From the NCBI GenBank assembly GCA_032622095.1, contig CP136063.1, positions 25,546,987 through 25,610,986 on the forward strand: a stretch of 64,000 nucleotides of DNA, in the 5' to 3' direction. Each line of letters starts with the position of its first letter. Positions within the stretch are counted from its first letter, which is position 1. A program made the translations under genes and the position numbers. Shown in pieces: positions 1 to 10,390 of this stretch. This DNA is from Siphonodentalium dalli (taxonomy: Eukaryota > Mollusca > Scaphopoda > Gadilida > Siphonodentaliidae). A model generated the notes under the pieces. That model was given only the letters and a program-made list of their open reading frames with translations, did not search any database and was not told the DNA's origin.

Positions 1-454
1 CTGACTCTGACTAAAGGGGGGATGCAGTTGGAATTTCCCAAGGTGGACACCCCCCCCCAAACATGTAGTTGAAATTGAAGTCAGAAGAACCCCTCCCCCC
101 AGATTGTGCCATGAAACTTTACTCTGCATAGTGCTTGTAGAGATATTATTCCATCAGTGCAAAACATGAGAACTTTTTTTTATGTTCTAACATGGAACTT
201 TATAACATTGAACAAACAAGGCAGAGAACATGTTGGACTCTCCGTTACCACATCCCTGCATCCATGCGAATGGGGGGGGGGGTTCAGGAGCTGTGGCTTT
301 TGAAGTTCACTCACCTAATTGTAATTCCATATTTCTGATAAAACTTATAGATAATTTCACGGTGTGTAAAATTTAGAAAAAAATTGTCAACAATAAACGC
401 CTCCATTTTAATGGCATACAGAAGTTACACCTCGTTACGCATGCCGGAAACGCT
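1..454. other. Unannotated stretch, no gene seen
   Basis: I see no coding signal here. The only features are homopolymer runs, a C-run near 49-57 and a G-run near 272-282. Confidence 0.5.
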
Positions 455-833
455 GCACTTTTTGTCGCTTTCGGCGCTTTCGGCGCGTTACTAACGGCGC
501 ATATTTTGTCGCTTTCGGCGCGGTGCGCCGAAAGCGCCGAAAGCGCCGAAAGCGACAAAAAGTGCGCCGTAACGGCGCATATTTTGTCGCTTTCGGCGCT
601 TTCGGCGCTTTCGGCGCGCGCCGAAATAACGCTAATGGCGCACATTTTGTCGCTTTCGGCGCACCGCGCCGAAAGCGCCGAAAGCGCCGAAAGCGACAAA
701 TAGTGCGCCGTTACGGCGCACTTTTTGTCGCTTTCGGCGCTTTCGGCGCTTTCGGCGCGTTACTAATGGCGCACTTTTTGTCGCTTTCGGCGCTTTCGGC
801 GCATCGCGCCGAAAGCGCCGAAAGCGCCATTAG
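455..833. repeat. GC-rich palindromic array of GGCGCTTTC / GAAAGCGCC
   Basis: The short unit GGCGCTTTC occurs in runs of two or three, and each run is followed by its reverse complement GAAAGCGCC. The longer blocks 'TTTTGTCGCTTTCGGCGC' and 'GCGCCGAAAGCGACAAA' face each other around small loops at about 536, 665 and 805, so the strand can fold into several consecutive hairpins. Blocks are separated by spacers of the form GTTACTAATGGCGCA. Open frames of about 100 codons on both strands are a by-product of the repeat and are not taken as genes. The base composition is sharply more GC-rich than the AT-rich flanks. Confidence 0.9.
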
Positions 834-968
834 CAAGTGGCCGTAATAGGATTCCATACTAATAGCCATTATATGTCGGGTTTTTCTATTGGTTGAAACA
901 TACTGATTTCTTGTTGAAAATATTTATACATTGTTGAAATTATCAGCAGCTGTCGAACATATGACACA

Positions 969-1040
969 AGATCAGGGCAAATGAAGCTCGCAATCACTCG
1001 CGTGGGTCCCTTTAAAACATCGTTAGAAAGGTCAACATAA
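969..1040 (+). mobile_element. Decayed non-LTR retrotransposon C-terminal tail (short)
   Basis: One frame reads RSGQMKLAITRVGPFK and ends in a stop. It resembles the tail at 60315-60527, which reads RSGQHKITIPHVGPFG, and the equivalent part of the better fragment at 61990-62558. Only about 23 codons remain. The similarity to another fragment in this window is the only evidence, so the call is tentative. Confidence 0.4.
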
Positions 1041-1819
1041 TTCTTTATTTCATAAACCTATAATTAATGCTATCAGTGATAAACAATAATAAACCAGATC
1101 GGCATCACACCTGTCTGCAGTCATACAGGTGCTATCTATATTTAGACCGGGTACATCTCACTGTGGTCGTACATGGGATGTTAGGTCTATGACTCTTGAG
1201 TATGCACCAATCAATTAGCAATGACACAGAATATCACCCAAAGTATATTCAAGTCGCCAACCAATAAACTAATTTGTATATCCCTGTACATATATTTATT
1301 ATTCCCTGTAATTTCGGTAAATTAGATGATTACACGGGTGTAATTTATCTCAGTCAATATCGATGCCCGCTAATCCACTGAGCACGTTGCCGAAAATTAT
1401 TTTTTTGTGGTGAGCCCGTTGTCGAAGTTTTGGAGATTCATGCGATTGATTATGGATGATGCAGTTTGAATCGTTAATCTTCCTTCGTGTGACGTCACAC
1501 GAGGGACTACCAGTGACACACAGTGTCAAACATGAAAAGCTGTCGCAATTGGCTTTTATCTCCTGATTGTTTATACAGGAACGGCTGGATCATCGGAGCC
1601 GAAAATGTACATATATGAGTAATTTGACCCGGGGAATCTTATTAGATAGGTCCCGTTGACATCAGATGTCTTAAAATGGCACTAATCATTAATTAAATTA
1701 AATATTTAATTACATACACAAACGTGTTGCAATCTGGTCAGTGAAAATTGATACACGTGGATAAATTGACCCGTAGAGTATAATGCGATAGATGCCGTTG
1801 ACCTTTTTTATTAAGAAAT

Positions 1820-1842
1820 GTTGTTGTTGTTGTTGTTGTTGT
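1820..1842. repeat. (TTG)n microsatellite
   Basis: About seven and a half perfect TTG units. Confidence 0.9.
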
Positions 1843-2312
1843 AGCTTGATGATATGACATGATATGGGGATCGTCTGGTCGGATCGATTACCTTTAAATG
1901 ATAAACTTTACGCACATTATCGTTGGCGGGAGTTATCTCGTATATATGTCTTCGGAGTAGGTCACATTGGCGCTTTGCGTAAATGAACATAGGAGGCAGC
2001 CTTTCCCAAACATGAAATATAAAATATCCGTATATCGATATTGCACCAGGTATTCATAATTATGGCAAAATATTCTCACTATAATTGCGCCTGTAATTGG
2101 AACTGGTTTTCCGACCCCATTTAGTTAAAGTGGTGTGATCGTATGTATATATACAAACACATGCCCTAGCCGCACCGTGCAACATTGACTACTATTAGCT
2201 TACATCACCAGGCCGTATGCATGGCTCCTTTGCTGCGCATGCACCAAAAAGTTATTAGGTTACAACGAATAGAAACCCCCGACATAAAATGGCTATTAGT
2301 GTTTGGTCAGAT

Positions 2313-2382
2313 GCTAACTTGTTTAATCAAGTTAGCTAACTTGATTAAACAAGTTAGTAACTTGTTTAAACAAGTTAGTAAC
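2313..2382. repeat. AACTTGTTTAATCAAGTT palindrome cluster
   Basis: CTAACTTGTTTAATCAAGTT is followed directly by its reverse complement and then by a third related arm, AACTTGTTTAAACAAGTT. The whole can fold as one long hairpin or as two short ones. Confidence 0.85.
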
Positions 2383-2501
2383 AAAAGAGGAGGTGGCAGT
2401 TCTACGCTGCCGTAGGTCATCGCAGATAAATCGTTAATACATAATTAGCAAAACGTGGTAAAATGTATTATGAGTTTAAACCTCGGGCAGTTTATATAGA
2501 G

Positions 2502-2648
2502 AATATACGCATAGTGTTTCTGAATAACAAATTTAATCCACGAGTGGGATTGGCGATTTACACCACGAGCTTCAGCGAGTGGTGTAAATCGCCAATCCCA
2601 CGAGTGGATTAAATTTAATTTGTTATTCAGAAACACTATGCGTATATT
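2502..2648. repeat. Long near-perfect snapback palindrome
   Basis: The arms are about 68 bp, from AATATACGCATAGTG to CACTATGCGTATATT, around a loop of about 12 bases (GAGCTTCAGCGA). There is a two-base mismatch inside the CCACGAGTGG motif. It is the 147-bp counterpart of 6394-6540. No long ORF is present. A non-autonomous foldback element is the simplest reading. Confidence 0.9.
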
Positions 2649-2800
2649 TTGTTTATGCCACGATCTTTACAATGCGATGGATAAACACTTTCCCGTTCAA
2701 ATTGCATGGAGAACGTTTAAGCCACTCTGCGAAGTTTATGCCACGATCTTTACAATGCGATGGATAAAACTTTCCGTTCAAATTGTATGGAGAAATTTCA
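2649..2800. repeat. Short tandem duplication of about 85 bp
   Basis: TTTATGCCACGATCTTTAC and the following bases occur twice, near 2650 and 2736, ending in CCGTTCAAATTG(C/T)ATGGAGAA. The same pair is present in duplication copy 2 near 6542-6690. Confidence 0.8.
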
Positions 2801-3514
2801 TGATGATCAGACGAACAGTCCGACCTGTAGCCCGTGCTAATGGATTGTAATTTGAAATCCAAGATGGCCGCTGGCTGCGAAGTTTAATCAACAGTAGGCA
2901 CGTTTAATCAACAGGTGTTGATTAAATGTAAAATTTAAACAGATGGCTTTATTTATATAGTAAGATAGGCGATCGTGGTATAAATCAAGTTAATCGTTAT
3001 TATGTAGTAGCAAAGTTAGCTATAAACATATGGGATTCGAACAAATGGTGGACAGATTAATTATGTGAATCGTTATTGTTATTAGCAAAGCGTTGTAGAG
3101 TTCATTCTGAGTTTCATGTATTAGCAACAGGTAGTCGAGTTTATTATGATATTTTACCCCGTTAACAGTATGCATGCATGTGGGGCATTATTTTATGTCA
3201 AATCTAAAAATAAAAACGCTCTTCTTATAGTTTGAATCATTAATATGAAATAGTAATATATATATAGGTGGTCAAGAGTAGTCTCTATAATGAGAGTATT
3301 TGACCGCGAATACAATCACGGGCTTTATACAAAACATGCATATAAGCAAAACGCTTTGCACGCAGAGCATATGTCTCTTATCCAGTTCCACCCCCAATTT
3401 GTTTTCTCTTTGAAAAACTTCTCCGGTAAGCGACTTATGTGTTGCAACCCACAAGTCGGAGAACAATGGAATAAAACACCACAAGTGCACTCTCGTGAGT
3501 GTGGACGTCCTTGC

Positions 3515-4530
3515 AGAAAGTTTCCGGATGAGAACTTTAGTTTTGGGCTATCGGATCGTAACCAAAATTAGTATGTGAGTTTATCAGCTAAAAACACAGG
3601 TCAAGTTCGAATATGGGTTCGTTCCGCCCATCTTTGCCGGAGTTAAAGATGGATTATCTCTTTAAATAACAAATTTGAAATAGTTGCGTGGGTATAAAAT
3701 AATAAATATGAACTGAAGACCCCTGTCTGGAAAGGCTTCTATCAATTAATATTGATTTTATTTCGAATATTTTATTGGGACCGTTTATTTGTCTATTTTT
3801 AGAATAGACCATTTGGGTGATACCATATAGCGATATAGAGCATTAGGCTGTTCCCAAGGCTATGTACCGAACGTTAAATGTCTCAGATTGATTAGTTGTA
3901 TTGTTTTATTACATAGTTATAATCGATAATGAGTATAATTAATGTTTATTTGTGACAAAAATACACCATAAAAATTCTGGACTCTGGTAACGGTAACCAC
4001 TATTGTTCGTTAACTAAACAACGACACCTTTTTAGACCAGAAAATATTCGAAATAAAAAGAATATTAATCGATAGAAGGATTTCCGGACAGGAGTCTTCG
4101 ATTCAGATCTAATATTTTATACCCCGGTAACTATATAATACATGTTTACAAAGAGATAATCCACCTTTAAGGCTTTTCTACTTACAATCCATATGATAAA
4201 TTTATTTTGGTTTATCGGATCGAAAACAAATTTGGTATTTGAATTTATGAGCTCAAAATACAGGTCAAGATCGAATATGGGTTCGGTCCGCCCATGTTTG
4301 CCGGAGTTATAGCCCTTGTCGACTTAGAATTTGCCGACTATTTTGCTTTCAGGATGATAACTTTAGTTTTTGTACTGTGATTGTTTTTAATTTTGGTGTG
4401 TGGATTAACCACATGCAGAAACAGGTCAAGTTCGAATTTGGGTTTGGTCCCCCTTTTTTATAATGGTCCTTCAACCTTGTCGACTTAATATGTGCAGATT
4501 ATTTTGGTTCCCGGATGATAACTTTACTTA
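3515..4530. repeat. Dispersed repeat (GGATGATAACTTTAG family), split by a MITE
   Basis: Phrases such as CCGGATGAGAACTTTAG, CAGGTCAAGTTCGAATATGG, CCGCCCAT.TTTGCCGGAGTTA and CTTGTCGACTTAGAATTTG recur in order with a period near 165 bp. The same family is at 7408-8405 and 15220-15630. A MITE at 3643-4170 interrupts it; the repeat resumes on the far side as TTAAGGCTTTTCTACTTAC. This family style is, from memory, common in molluscan genomes. Confidence 0.75.
3643..4170 (+). mobile_element. TTAA-flanked MITE, copy A (piggyBac-like)
   Basis: A 528-bp element with imperfect terminal inverted repeats of about 130 bp. The left end begins TTAAAGATGGATTATCTC and the right end finishes GAGATAATCCACCTTTAA. 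Both arms contain TCCGGA(A/C)AG next to an ATTAATATT block and a TTATTTCGAATATTTT block. There is no transposase ORF. The interrupted host repeat reads on across the insertion if TTAA is taken as a 4-bp target duplication, which is the piggyBac superfamily signature. The TIR does not start with the usual CCC, so the superfamily is inferred. Confidence 0.8.
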
Positions 4531-5839
4531 CTTACTTACTTAGTTATCTGATTGTTATTAAATTCAACTGAATCTCTTGATATATGGTATGGTTCAAATT
4601 TCAGAAGACAAAGGTCAGCTTTTATCTAATTAAAAATGGTATATGGTTGAAATACGAATTTGAGTTCATAACTGTCTGTAATATAATTAATTGGTTATAT
4701 AGCTGGCAAATACCATATAAGAATGATTTGCATAACCAGTATGTGTAAGTAAAGGGGGATGTCCAATGGCACTTGAGTCCAGACAAGAGGTACACTTTCT
4801 TGCCTACCAGATGCTGACATGCGATAATGACAGGTATAGACCCCCTACTGTAAAGGCAATTTTAGAATCGTTAGAAATAAAATGAGCACGAAAGCACCAC
4901 GTGACCACGTCCTCCAGTATGTTGGGTATCGAGTTTACCATATATATGAATTAAAGGTCCAAATAATTTATATAAGTGTTATTTTTTTGGTTTTATCAAA
5001 ATCTAATGGTTTTGTACCATGACACAATTGTCATATCTGTAAAATAAAAGTTAGTTAGCTATGCGTCTATATATGTGATCATAATGTGAGATTTCTTATG
5101 CAGAGGCTTCCCCCACTATCACAAAAAGGTTTTTAATGTTTGTGTGGTTTCAGAGATGTCATTGTTAAAGCGATACTTATATGTGGAACCATACAAACAT
5201 GTCAAATATATACTGTAAATGTTACTAAAAAGTCTTATTTATCCACCGGATTCGCGAATGCATACATATTGGCTTATGATAGACGCTTAAAGCAAGAGTT
5301 TAAAAAAAAATTGAACAGAATAGTTTACCCATATATAGCAAACATGACAGTTTTCCGATGTTACCCAATACTACTGTTCACAAATTCCTAAATATATACA
5401 CTTACCAATCGTGGAGTTGTCTTGAAGTGCACACTCGTTGTTTGCCTGCGGATTACAATTAGTGTTTATGTATCCACACAAAATGTATTTGTTTTATAAA
5501 GACAGTGTATCTTTATTTCCGTGAACACTCTTTCTTAAGTTTTTTTGTCATCCAAATAAAAACGCCTACCGCGGCTCGTTTTATTAAATGTGGTGCGGCC
5601 TGAGAACCAAAACCTTTTTTAGCCTAATGTAAACTAAAAGTAGTCTGTCTAATAACTCAGGTTGTAATATAAATAAACAAAATAGATGCCAACACAACTT
5701 AAGTCGTCTAACGTCTACAACAGGATGTATGTTCATCTGGGCTCAATCACTTTGTAGCTAATAACATCTACATCTAAAGTACGATGTGGTATCATCTTAA
5801 TATAGCCTGCATTAATAGTGACCCCTTTCTGATTTTCAG
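4531..5839. other. Intron-like sequence upstream of TSP1 exon, copy 1
   Basis: AT-rich sequence shared with duplication copy 2. A reading frame of 83 codons at 5140-5391 is broken by an indel in copy 2 and is not taken as coding. The segment ends in the acceptor TTTCTGATTTTCAG. Confidence 0.5.
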
Positions 5840-6010
5840 TGGACGGTGGTTGGACAGATTGGGCTGAAAACGGAAGCTGTTCTGTTACATGTGGTGAGGG
5901 ATTTAAAACGCAGATACGCCAATGCACAAATCCACCACCCACCAATGGCGGAGCGACATGTAATGGCAATGTATCTCGAACAGTCGGCTGTAACGAGACC
6001 GCGTGCCCAG
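5840..6010 (+). CDS. Thrombospondin type 1 (TSP1) repeat exon, copy 1
   Basis: This is a single 171-bp exon coding for 57 residues of one TSP1 domain, an extracellular adhesion and matrix module. It follows the acceptor TTTCTGATTTTCAG and ends at CCCAG before the donor GTATGT. Both ends are phase 1, so the exon can be added or skipped without a frameshift. The peptide starts VDGGWTDW, which fits the C-mannosylation motif WxxW. CSVTCGEG fits the O-fucosylation consensus CxxS/TCxxG. Six cysteines are placed as in TSP1 domains. Two N-glycosylation sequons, NVS and NET, are present. The remaining exons of the gene were not found next to it. It may belong to the same plus-strand gene as the ILEI exons further on, but that link is unproven. 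Confidence 0.9.
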
Positions 6011-6130
6011 GTATGTTTACACGTTGCTTTTAGTATCAAGCAAACGGAAGGAGGGAAATCTATCACACACCAAGAAGACGAAAAACGCATTACATTAATG
6101 TTATTGTTTTATTTGGCTTATTTGAAATCC

Positions 6131-6305
6131 GACCAAGGGTGCGACCTGTAGCCCGTGCTAAAGGAAAATGTTGACGGATCACGCATACACGCACACACCC
6201 ACGACAAATGCCATGGCAATAGCTCAAACTTGTTGAGGTAATAAAGTATGCAGGTTATTTCAGATAAATGGTTTATACATAAACAAATGGGATACGAAAT
6301 AAAGC
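6131..6305. other. Unique spacer between the two duplication copies
   Basis: This stretch is not repeated elsewhere in full. It contains GCGACCTGTAGCCCGTGCTAA, closely matching a phrase inside both duplication copies (near 2819 and 6714), so the junction may have formed at, or been patched with, a piece of the unit. Confidence 0.6.
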
Positions 6306-6393
6306 AGGTCATCGCAGATAAATCGTTAATACATAATTAGCAAAACGTGGTAAAATGTTTTATGAGTTTAAACCCCGGGTAGTTTATATATAG

Positions 6394-6540
6394 AATATAC
6401 GCATAGTGTTTCTGAATAACAAATTTAATCCACGAGTGGGATTGGAAATTTACACCACGAGCTTCAGCGAGTGGTGTAAATCGCCAATCCCACGAGTGGA
6501 TTAAATTTAATGTGTTATTCAGAAACACTATGCGTATATT
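6394..6540. repeat. Long snapback palindrome, copy 2
   Basis: Counterpart of 2502-2648, with the same ends and loop. One arm has GGAAATTTACACCAC where the other copy has GGCGATTTACACCAC, which weakens the stem near the loop. Confidence 0.9.
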
Positions 6541-7407
6541 TTGTTTATGCCACGATCTTTATAATGCGATGGATAAACACTTTTCCGTTCAAATTGTATG
6601 GAGAAAGTTTAATCCACTCTGCGAAGTTTATGCCACGATCTTTACAATGCGATGGGTAAAACTTTTCCGTTCAAATTGTATGGAGAAATTTCATGATGAT
6701 CAGACGAATAGTCCGACCTGTAGCCCGTGCTAATGGATTGAATTTTGAAATCCAAGATGGCCGCTGACTGCGAAGTTTAATCAACAGTAGGCACGTTTAA
6801 TCAACAGGTGTTGATTAAATGTAAAATTTAAACAGATGGCTTTATTTATATAGTAAGATAGGCGATCGTGGTATAAATCATGTTAATCGCTATTATGTAG
6901 TAACAAAGTTAGCTATAAACATATGGGATTCGAACAAATGGTGGACAGATTAATTATGTGAATCGTTATTGTTATTAGCAAAGCGTTGCAGAGTTCATTA
7001 TGAGTTTCATGTATTAGCAACAGGTAGTCGAGTTTATTATGATATTTTACCCCGTTAACAGTATGCATGCATGTGGGGCATTATTTTATGTCAAATCTAA
7101 AAATAAAAACGCTCTTCTTATAGTTTGAATCATTAATATGAAATAGTAATATATATATAGGTGGTCAAGAGTAGTCTCTATAATGAGAGTATTTGACCGC
7201 GAATACAATCACGGGCTTTATACAAAACATGCATATAAGCAAAACGCTTTGCACGCAGAGAATATGTCTCTTATCCAGTTCCACCCCCAATTTGTTTTCT
7301 CTTTGAAAAACTTCTCCGGTAAGCGACTTATGTGTTGCAACCCACAAGTCGGAGAACAATGGAATAAAACACCACAAGTGCACTCTCATGAGTGTGGACG
7401 TCCTTGC

Positions 7408-8405
7408 AGAAAGTTTCCGGATGAGAACTTTAGTTTTGGGCTATCGGATCGTAACCAAAATTAGTATGTGAGTTTATCAGCTAAAAACACAGGTCAAGTT
7501 CGAATATGGGTTCGTTCCGCCCATCTTTGCCGGAGTTAAAGATGGATTATCTCTTTAAATAACAAATTTGAAATAGTTGCGTGGGTATAAAATAATAAAT
7601 ATGAACTGAAGACCCCTATCTGGAAAGGCTTCTATCAATTAATATTGATTTTATTTCGAATATTTTATTGGGACCGTTTATTTGTCTATTTTTAGAATAG
7701 ACCATTTGGGTGATACCATATAGCGATATAGAGCATTAGGCTGTTCCTAAGGCTATGTACCGAACGTTAAATGTCTCAGATTGATTAGTTGTATTGTTTT
7801 ATTACATAGTTATACTCGATAATGAGTATAATTAATGTTTATTTGTGACAAAAATACACCATAAAATTTCTGGTCTCTGGTAACAGTAACCACTATTGTT
7901 CGTTAACTAAACAACGACACCTTTTTAGACCAGAAAATATTCGAAATAAAATGAATATTAATCGATAGAAGCATTTCCGGACACGACTCATCTTCGGTTC
8001 ATATGTAATATTTTATACCCCGGTAACTATATAATACATGTTTACAAAGAGATAATCCACCTTTAAGGCTTTTCTACTTACAATCCATATGATAAATTTA
8101 TTTTGGTTTATCGGATCGAAAACAAATTTGGTATTTGAGTTTATGATCTCAACATACAGGTCAAGATCGAATATGGGTTCGGTCCGCCCATTTTTGCCGG
8201 AGTTATAGCCCTTGTCGACTTAGAATTTGCCGACTATTTTGCTTTCAGGATGATAACTTTAGTTTTTGTACTGTGATTGTTTTAAATTTTGGTGTGTGGA
8301 TTAACCACACGAAGAAGCAGGTCAAGTTCGAATTTGGGTTATGGTCCTTCACCCTTGTGGACTTAATATGTGCAGATTATTTTGGTTCCCGGATGATAAC
8401 TTTAC
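7408..8405. repeat. Dispersed repeat (GGATGATAACTTTAG family), copy 2
   Basis: Same content and order as 3515-4530, again split by the MITE. Confidence 0.75.
7536..8066 (+). mobile_element. TTAA-flanked MITE, copy B
   Basis: Duplicate of copy A carried along by the segmental duplication, 531 bp, with TTAAAGATGGATTATC and GATAATCCACCTTTAA ends. It is therefore not an independent insertion. Confidence 0.8.
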
Positions 8406-9730
8406 TTACTTACTTAGTTATCTGATTGTTATTAAATTCAACTGAATCTCTTGATATATGGTATGATTCAAATTTCAGAAGACAAAGGTCAGCTTTTATC
8501 TAATTTAAAATAGTATATGGTTGAAATACGAATTTGAGTTCATAAATGTCTGTAATATAATTAATTGATTATATAGCTGGCAAATACCATATAAGAATGC
8601 TTTGCATAACCAGTATGTGTAAGTAAAGGGGGATGTCCAATGGCACTTGAGTCCAGACAAGAGGTACCCTTTCTTGTCTACCAGAGGCTGACATGCGATA
8701 ATGACAGGTATAGACCCCCTACTGTAAAGGCAATTTTAGAATCGTTAGAAATAAAATGAGCACGAAAGCACCACGTGACCACGTCCTCCAGTATGTTGGG
8801 TATCGAGTTTACCATATATATGAATTAAAGGTCCAAATAATTTATATAAGTGTTATTTTTTTGGTTTTGTCAAAATCTAATGGTTTTGTACCATGACACA
8901 ATTGTCATATCTGTAAAATAAAAGTTAGTTAGCTATGCTTCTATATATGTGATCATAATGTGAGATTTCTTATGCAGAGGCTTCCCCCACTATCACAAAA
9001 AGGTTTTTAATGTTTGTGTGGTTTCAGAGATGTCCTTGTTAAAGCGATACTTATATGTGGAACCATACAAACATGTCAAATATATACTGTAAATGTTACT
9101 AAAAAGTCTTATTTATCCACCGGATTCGCGAATGCATACATATTGGCTTATGATAGACGCTTAAAGCAAGAGTTTTAAAACATTTGAACAGAATATTTTA
9201 CCCATAGCAAACATGACAGTTTTCCGAAGTTACCCAATACTACTGTTCACAAATTCCTAAATATATACACTTACCAATCGTGGAGTTGTCTTGAAGTGCA
9301 CACTCATTGTTTGCCTGTGGATTACAATTAGAGTTTATCAGTTTATGTATCCACACAAAATGTATTTGTTTTATAAAGACAGTGTTTGTTTATTTCCGTG
9401 AACACTTTTTCTTAAGTTTTTTTTGGTCATACCATCAGTCATCCAAATAAAAACACATACCGCGGCTCGTTTTGTTAAATGTGGTGCAGCCTGAGAACCA
9501 AAACCTTTTTTAGCCTAATGTAAACTAAAAGTAGTCTGTCTAATAACTCAGGTTGTAATATAAATAAACAAAATAGATGCCAACACAACTTAAGTCGTCT
9601 AACGACTACAACAGGATGTATGTTCATCTGGGCTCAATCACTTTGTAGCTAATAACATCTACATCTAAAGTACGATGTGGTATCATCTTAATATCGCCTG
9701 CATTAATAGTGACCCCTTTCTGATTTGCAG

Positions 9731-9901
9731 TGGACGGTGGTTGGACAGATTGGGCTGAAAACGGAAGCTGTTCTGTTACATGTGGTGCGGGATTTAAAAC
9801 GCAGATACGCCAATGCACAAATCCACCACCCACCAATGGCGGAGCGACATGTAATGGCGCTGTATCTCGAACAGTCGGCTGTAACGAGACCGCGTGCCCA
9901 G
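9731..9901 (+). CDS. Thrombospondin type 1 (TSP1) repeat exon, copy 2
   Basis: A 171-bp, phase 1-1 exon between the acceptor TTTCTGATTTGCAG and the donor GTATGT. It differs from copy 1 by three substitutions and all change amino acids: Glu to Ala in CSVTCGEG, giving CSVTCGAG, and Asn to Ala (two base changes), which removes the NVS glycosylation sequon. The six cysteines, the WxxW motif, the CxxTCxxG motif and the NET sequon are kept. The reading frame and both splice sites are intact, so the copy looks usable. As with copy 1, the remaining exons of its gene are unresolved. Confidence 0.9.
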
Positions 9902-10019
9902 GTATGTTTACACGTTGCTTTTAGTATCAAGCAAACGGAAGGAGGGAAATCTATCACACACCAAGAAGACGAAAAACGCATTACATTAATGTTATTGTTT
10001 TATGGCTTATTTGAAATCA

Positions 10020-10389
10020 GACTGTGGCAACTTTTTCTCAACGAATATTTGCCAGCGTGCACGGGTTCATATTAATGGAGCGTGTGTCAAACCACTTTAT
10101 CGGTCTGTTTTTGTCCGCCGGGGAACTGCATTGGTTCACTACATGCGTTCATCTAACATAATATACATGGCAATCAACTGGTCACTGTATGTCCACAGAC
10201 GCCCAAAATACACACCGGTTTAACTAAACCGTCAATGCATGCGCACACGTTGTTTAAATTTTGAGGTTTAATGAACCCCTGTCCGATTTGACACGATAAA
10301 ACCATCCACTGTTATCTACCACAGGAAATAATTAAATAAGGACTGGTGTTGATGGTCAGATATCGACTTTCCTAAAATTCCACGATAAT
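10020..10389. other. Unannotated stretch
   Basis: I see no gene or repeat of note between the duplication and the 42-bp array. Confidence 0.4.
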
Positions 10390-10390
10390 C

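Larger units (their letters stand above)
836..2312. other. Mostly unannotated, with a retrotransposon tail and a microsatellite
   Basis: Apart from a short LINE-like tail at 969-1040 and a (TTG)n run at 1820-1842, I see no supported gene. Two short similar phrases, TTGACCCGGGGAAT near 1624 and TTGACCCGTAGAGT near 1769, suggest an old local duplication. Confidence 0.4.
2414..6130. repeat. Tandem segmental duplication, copy 1
   Basis: The sequence from AGGTCATCGCAGATAAATCG to GGCTTATTTGAAATC recurs at 6306-10019, offset by about 3891-3893 bases, with only scattered substitutions and small indels. The unit contains a snapback palindrome, a TTAA-flanked MITE, a dispersed repeat and a complete TSP1 exon with its splice sites. 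Non-coding parts are nearly as similar as the exon, so the duplication looks recent. Confidence 0.95.
6306..10019. repeat. Tandem segmental duplication, copy 2
   Basis: This is the second copy of 2414-6130. Small differences include a shortened ACTT run near 8402, a few base indels and three substitutions in the TSP1 exon. Confidence 0.95.

Noticed and set aside
506-846. Overlapping frames of 60-107 codons on both strands
   Set aside because: They arise from the GC-rich repeat, which lacks stops, and their peptides are simple Ser/Ala/Glu or Arg/Lys repeats.
3290-3571. 93-codon frame present in both duplication copies
   Set aside because: Conservation is explained by the recent duplication, and its end lies inside a dispersed repeat. 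No splice or family signal.
5140-5391. 83-codon frame whose NAYILAYDRRLKQEFKKKL part resembles the end of a 7TM receptor
   Set aside because: The NPxxY motif is absent and the duplicated copy near 9030-9260 has an indel that breaks the frame.
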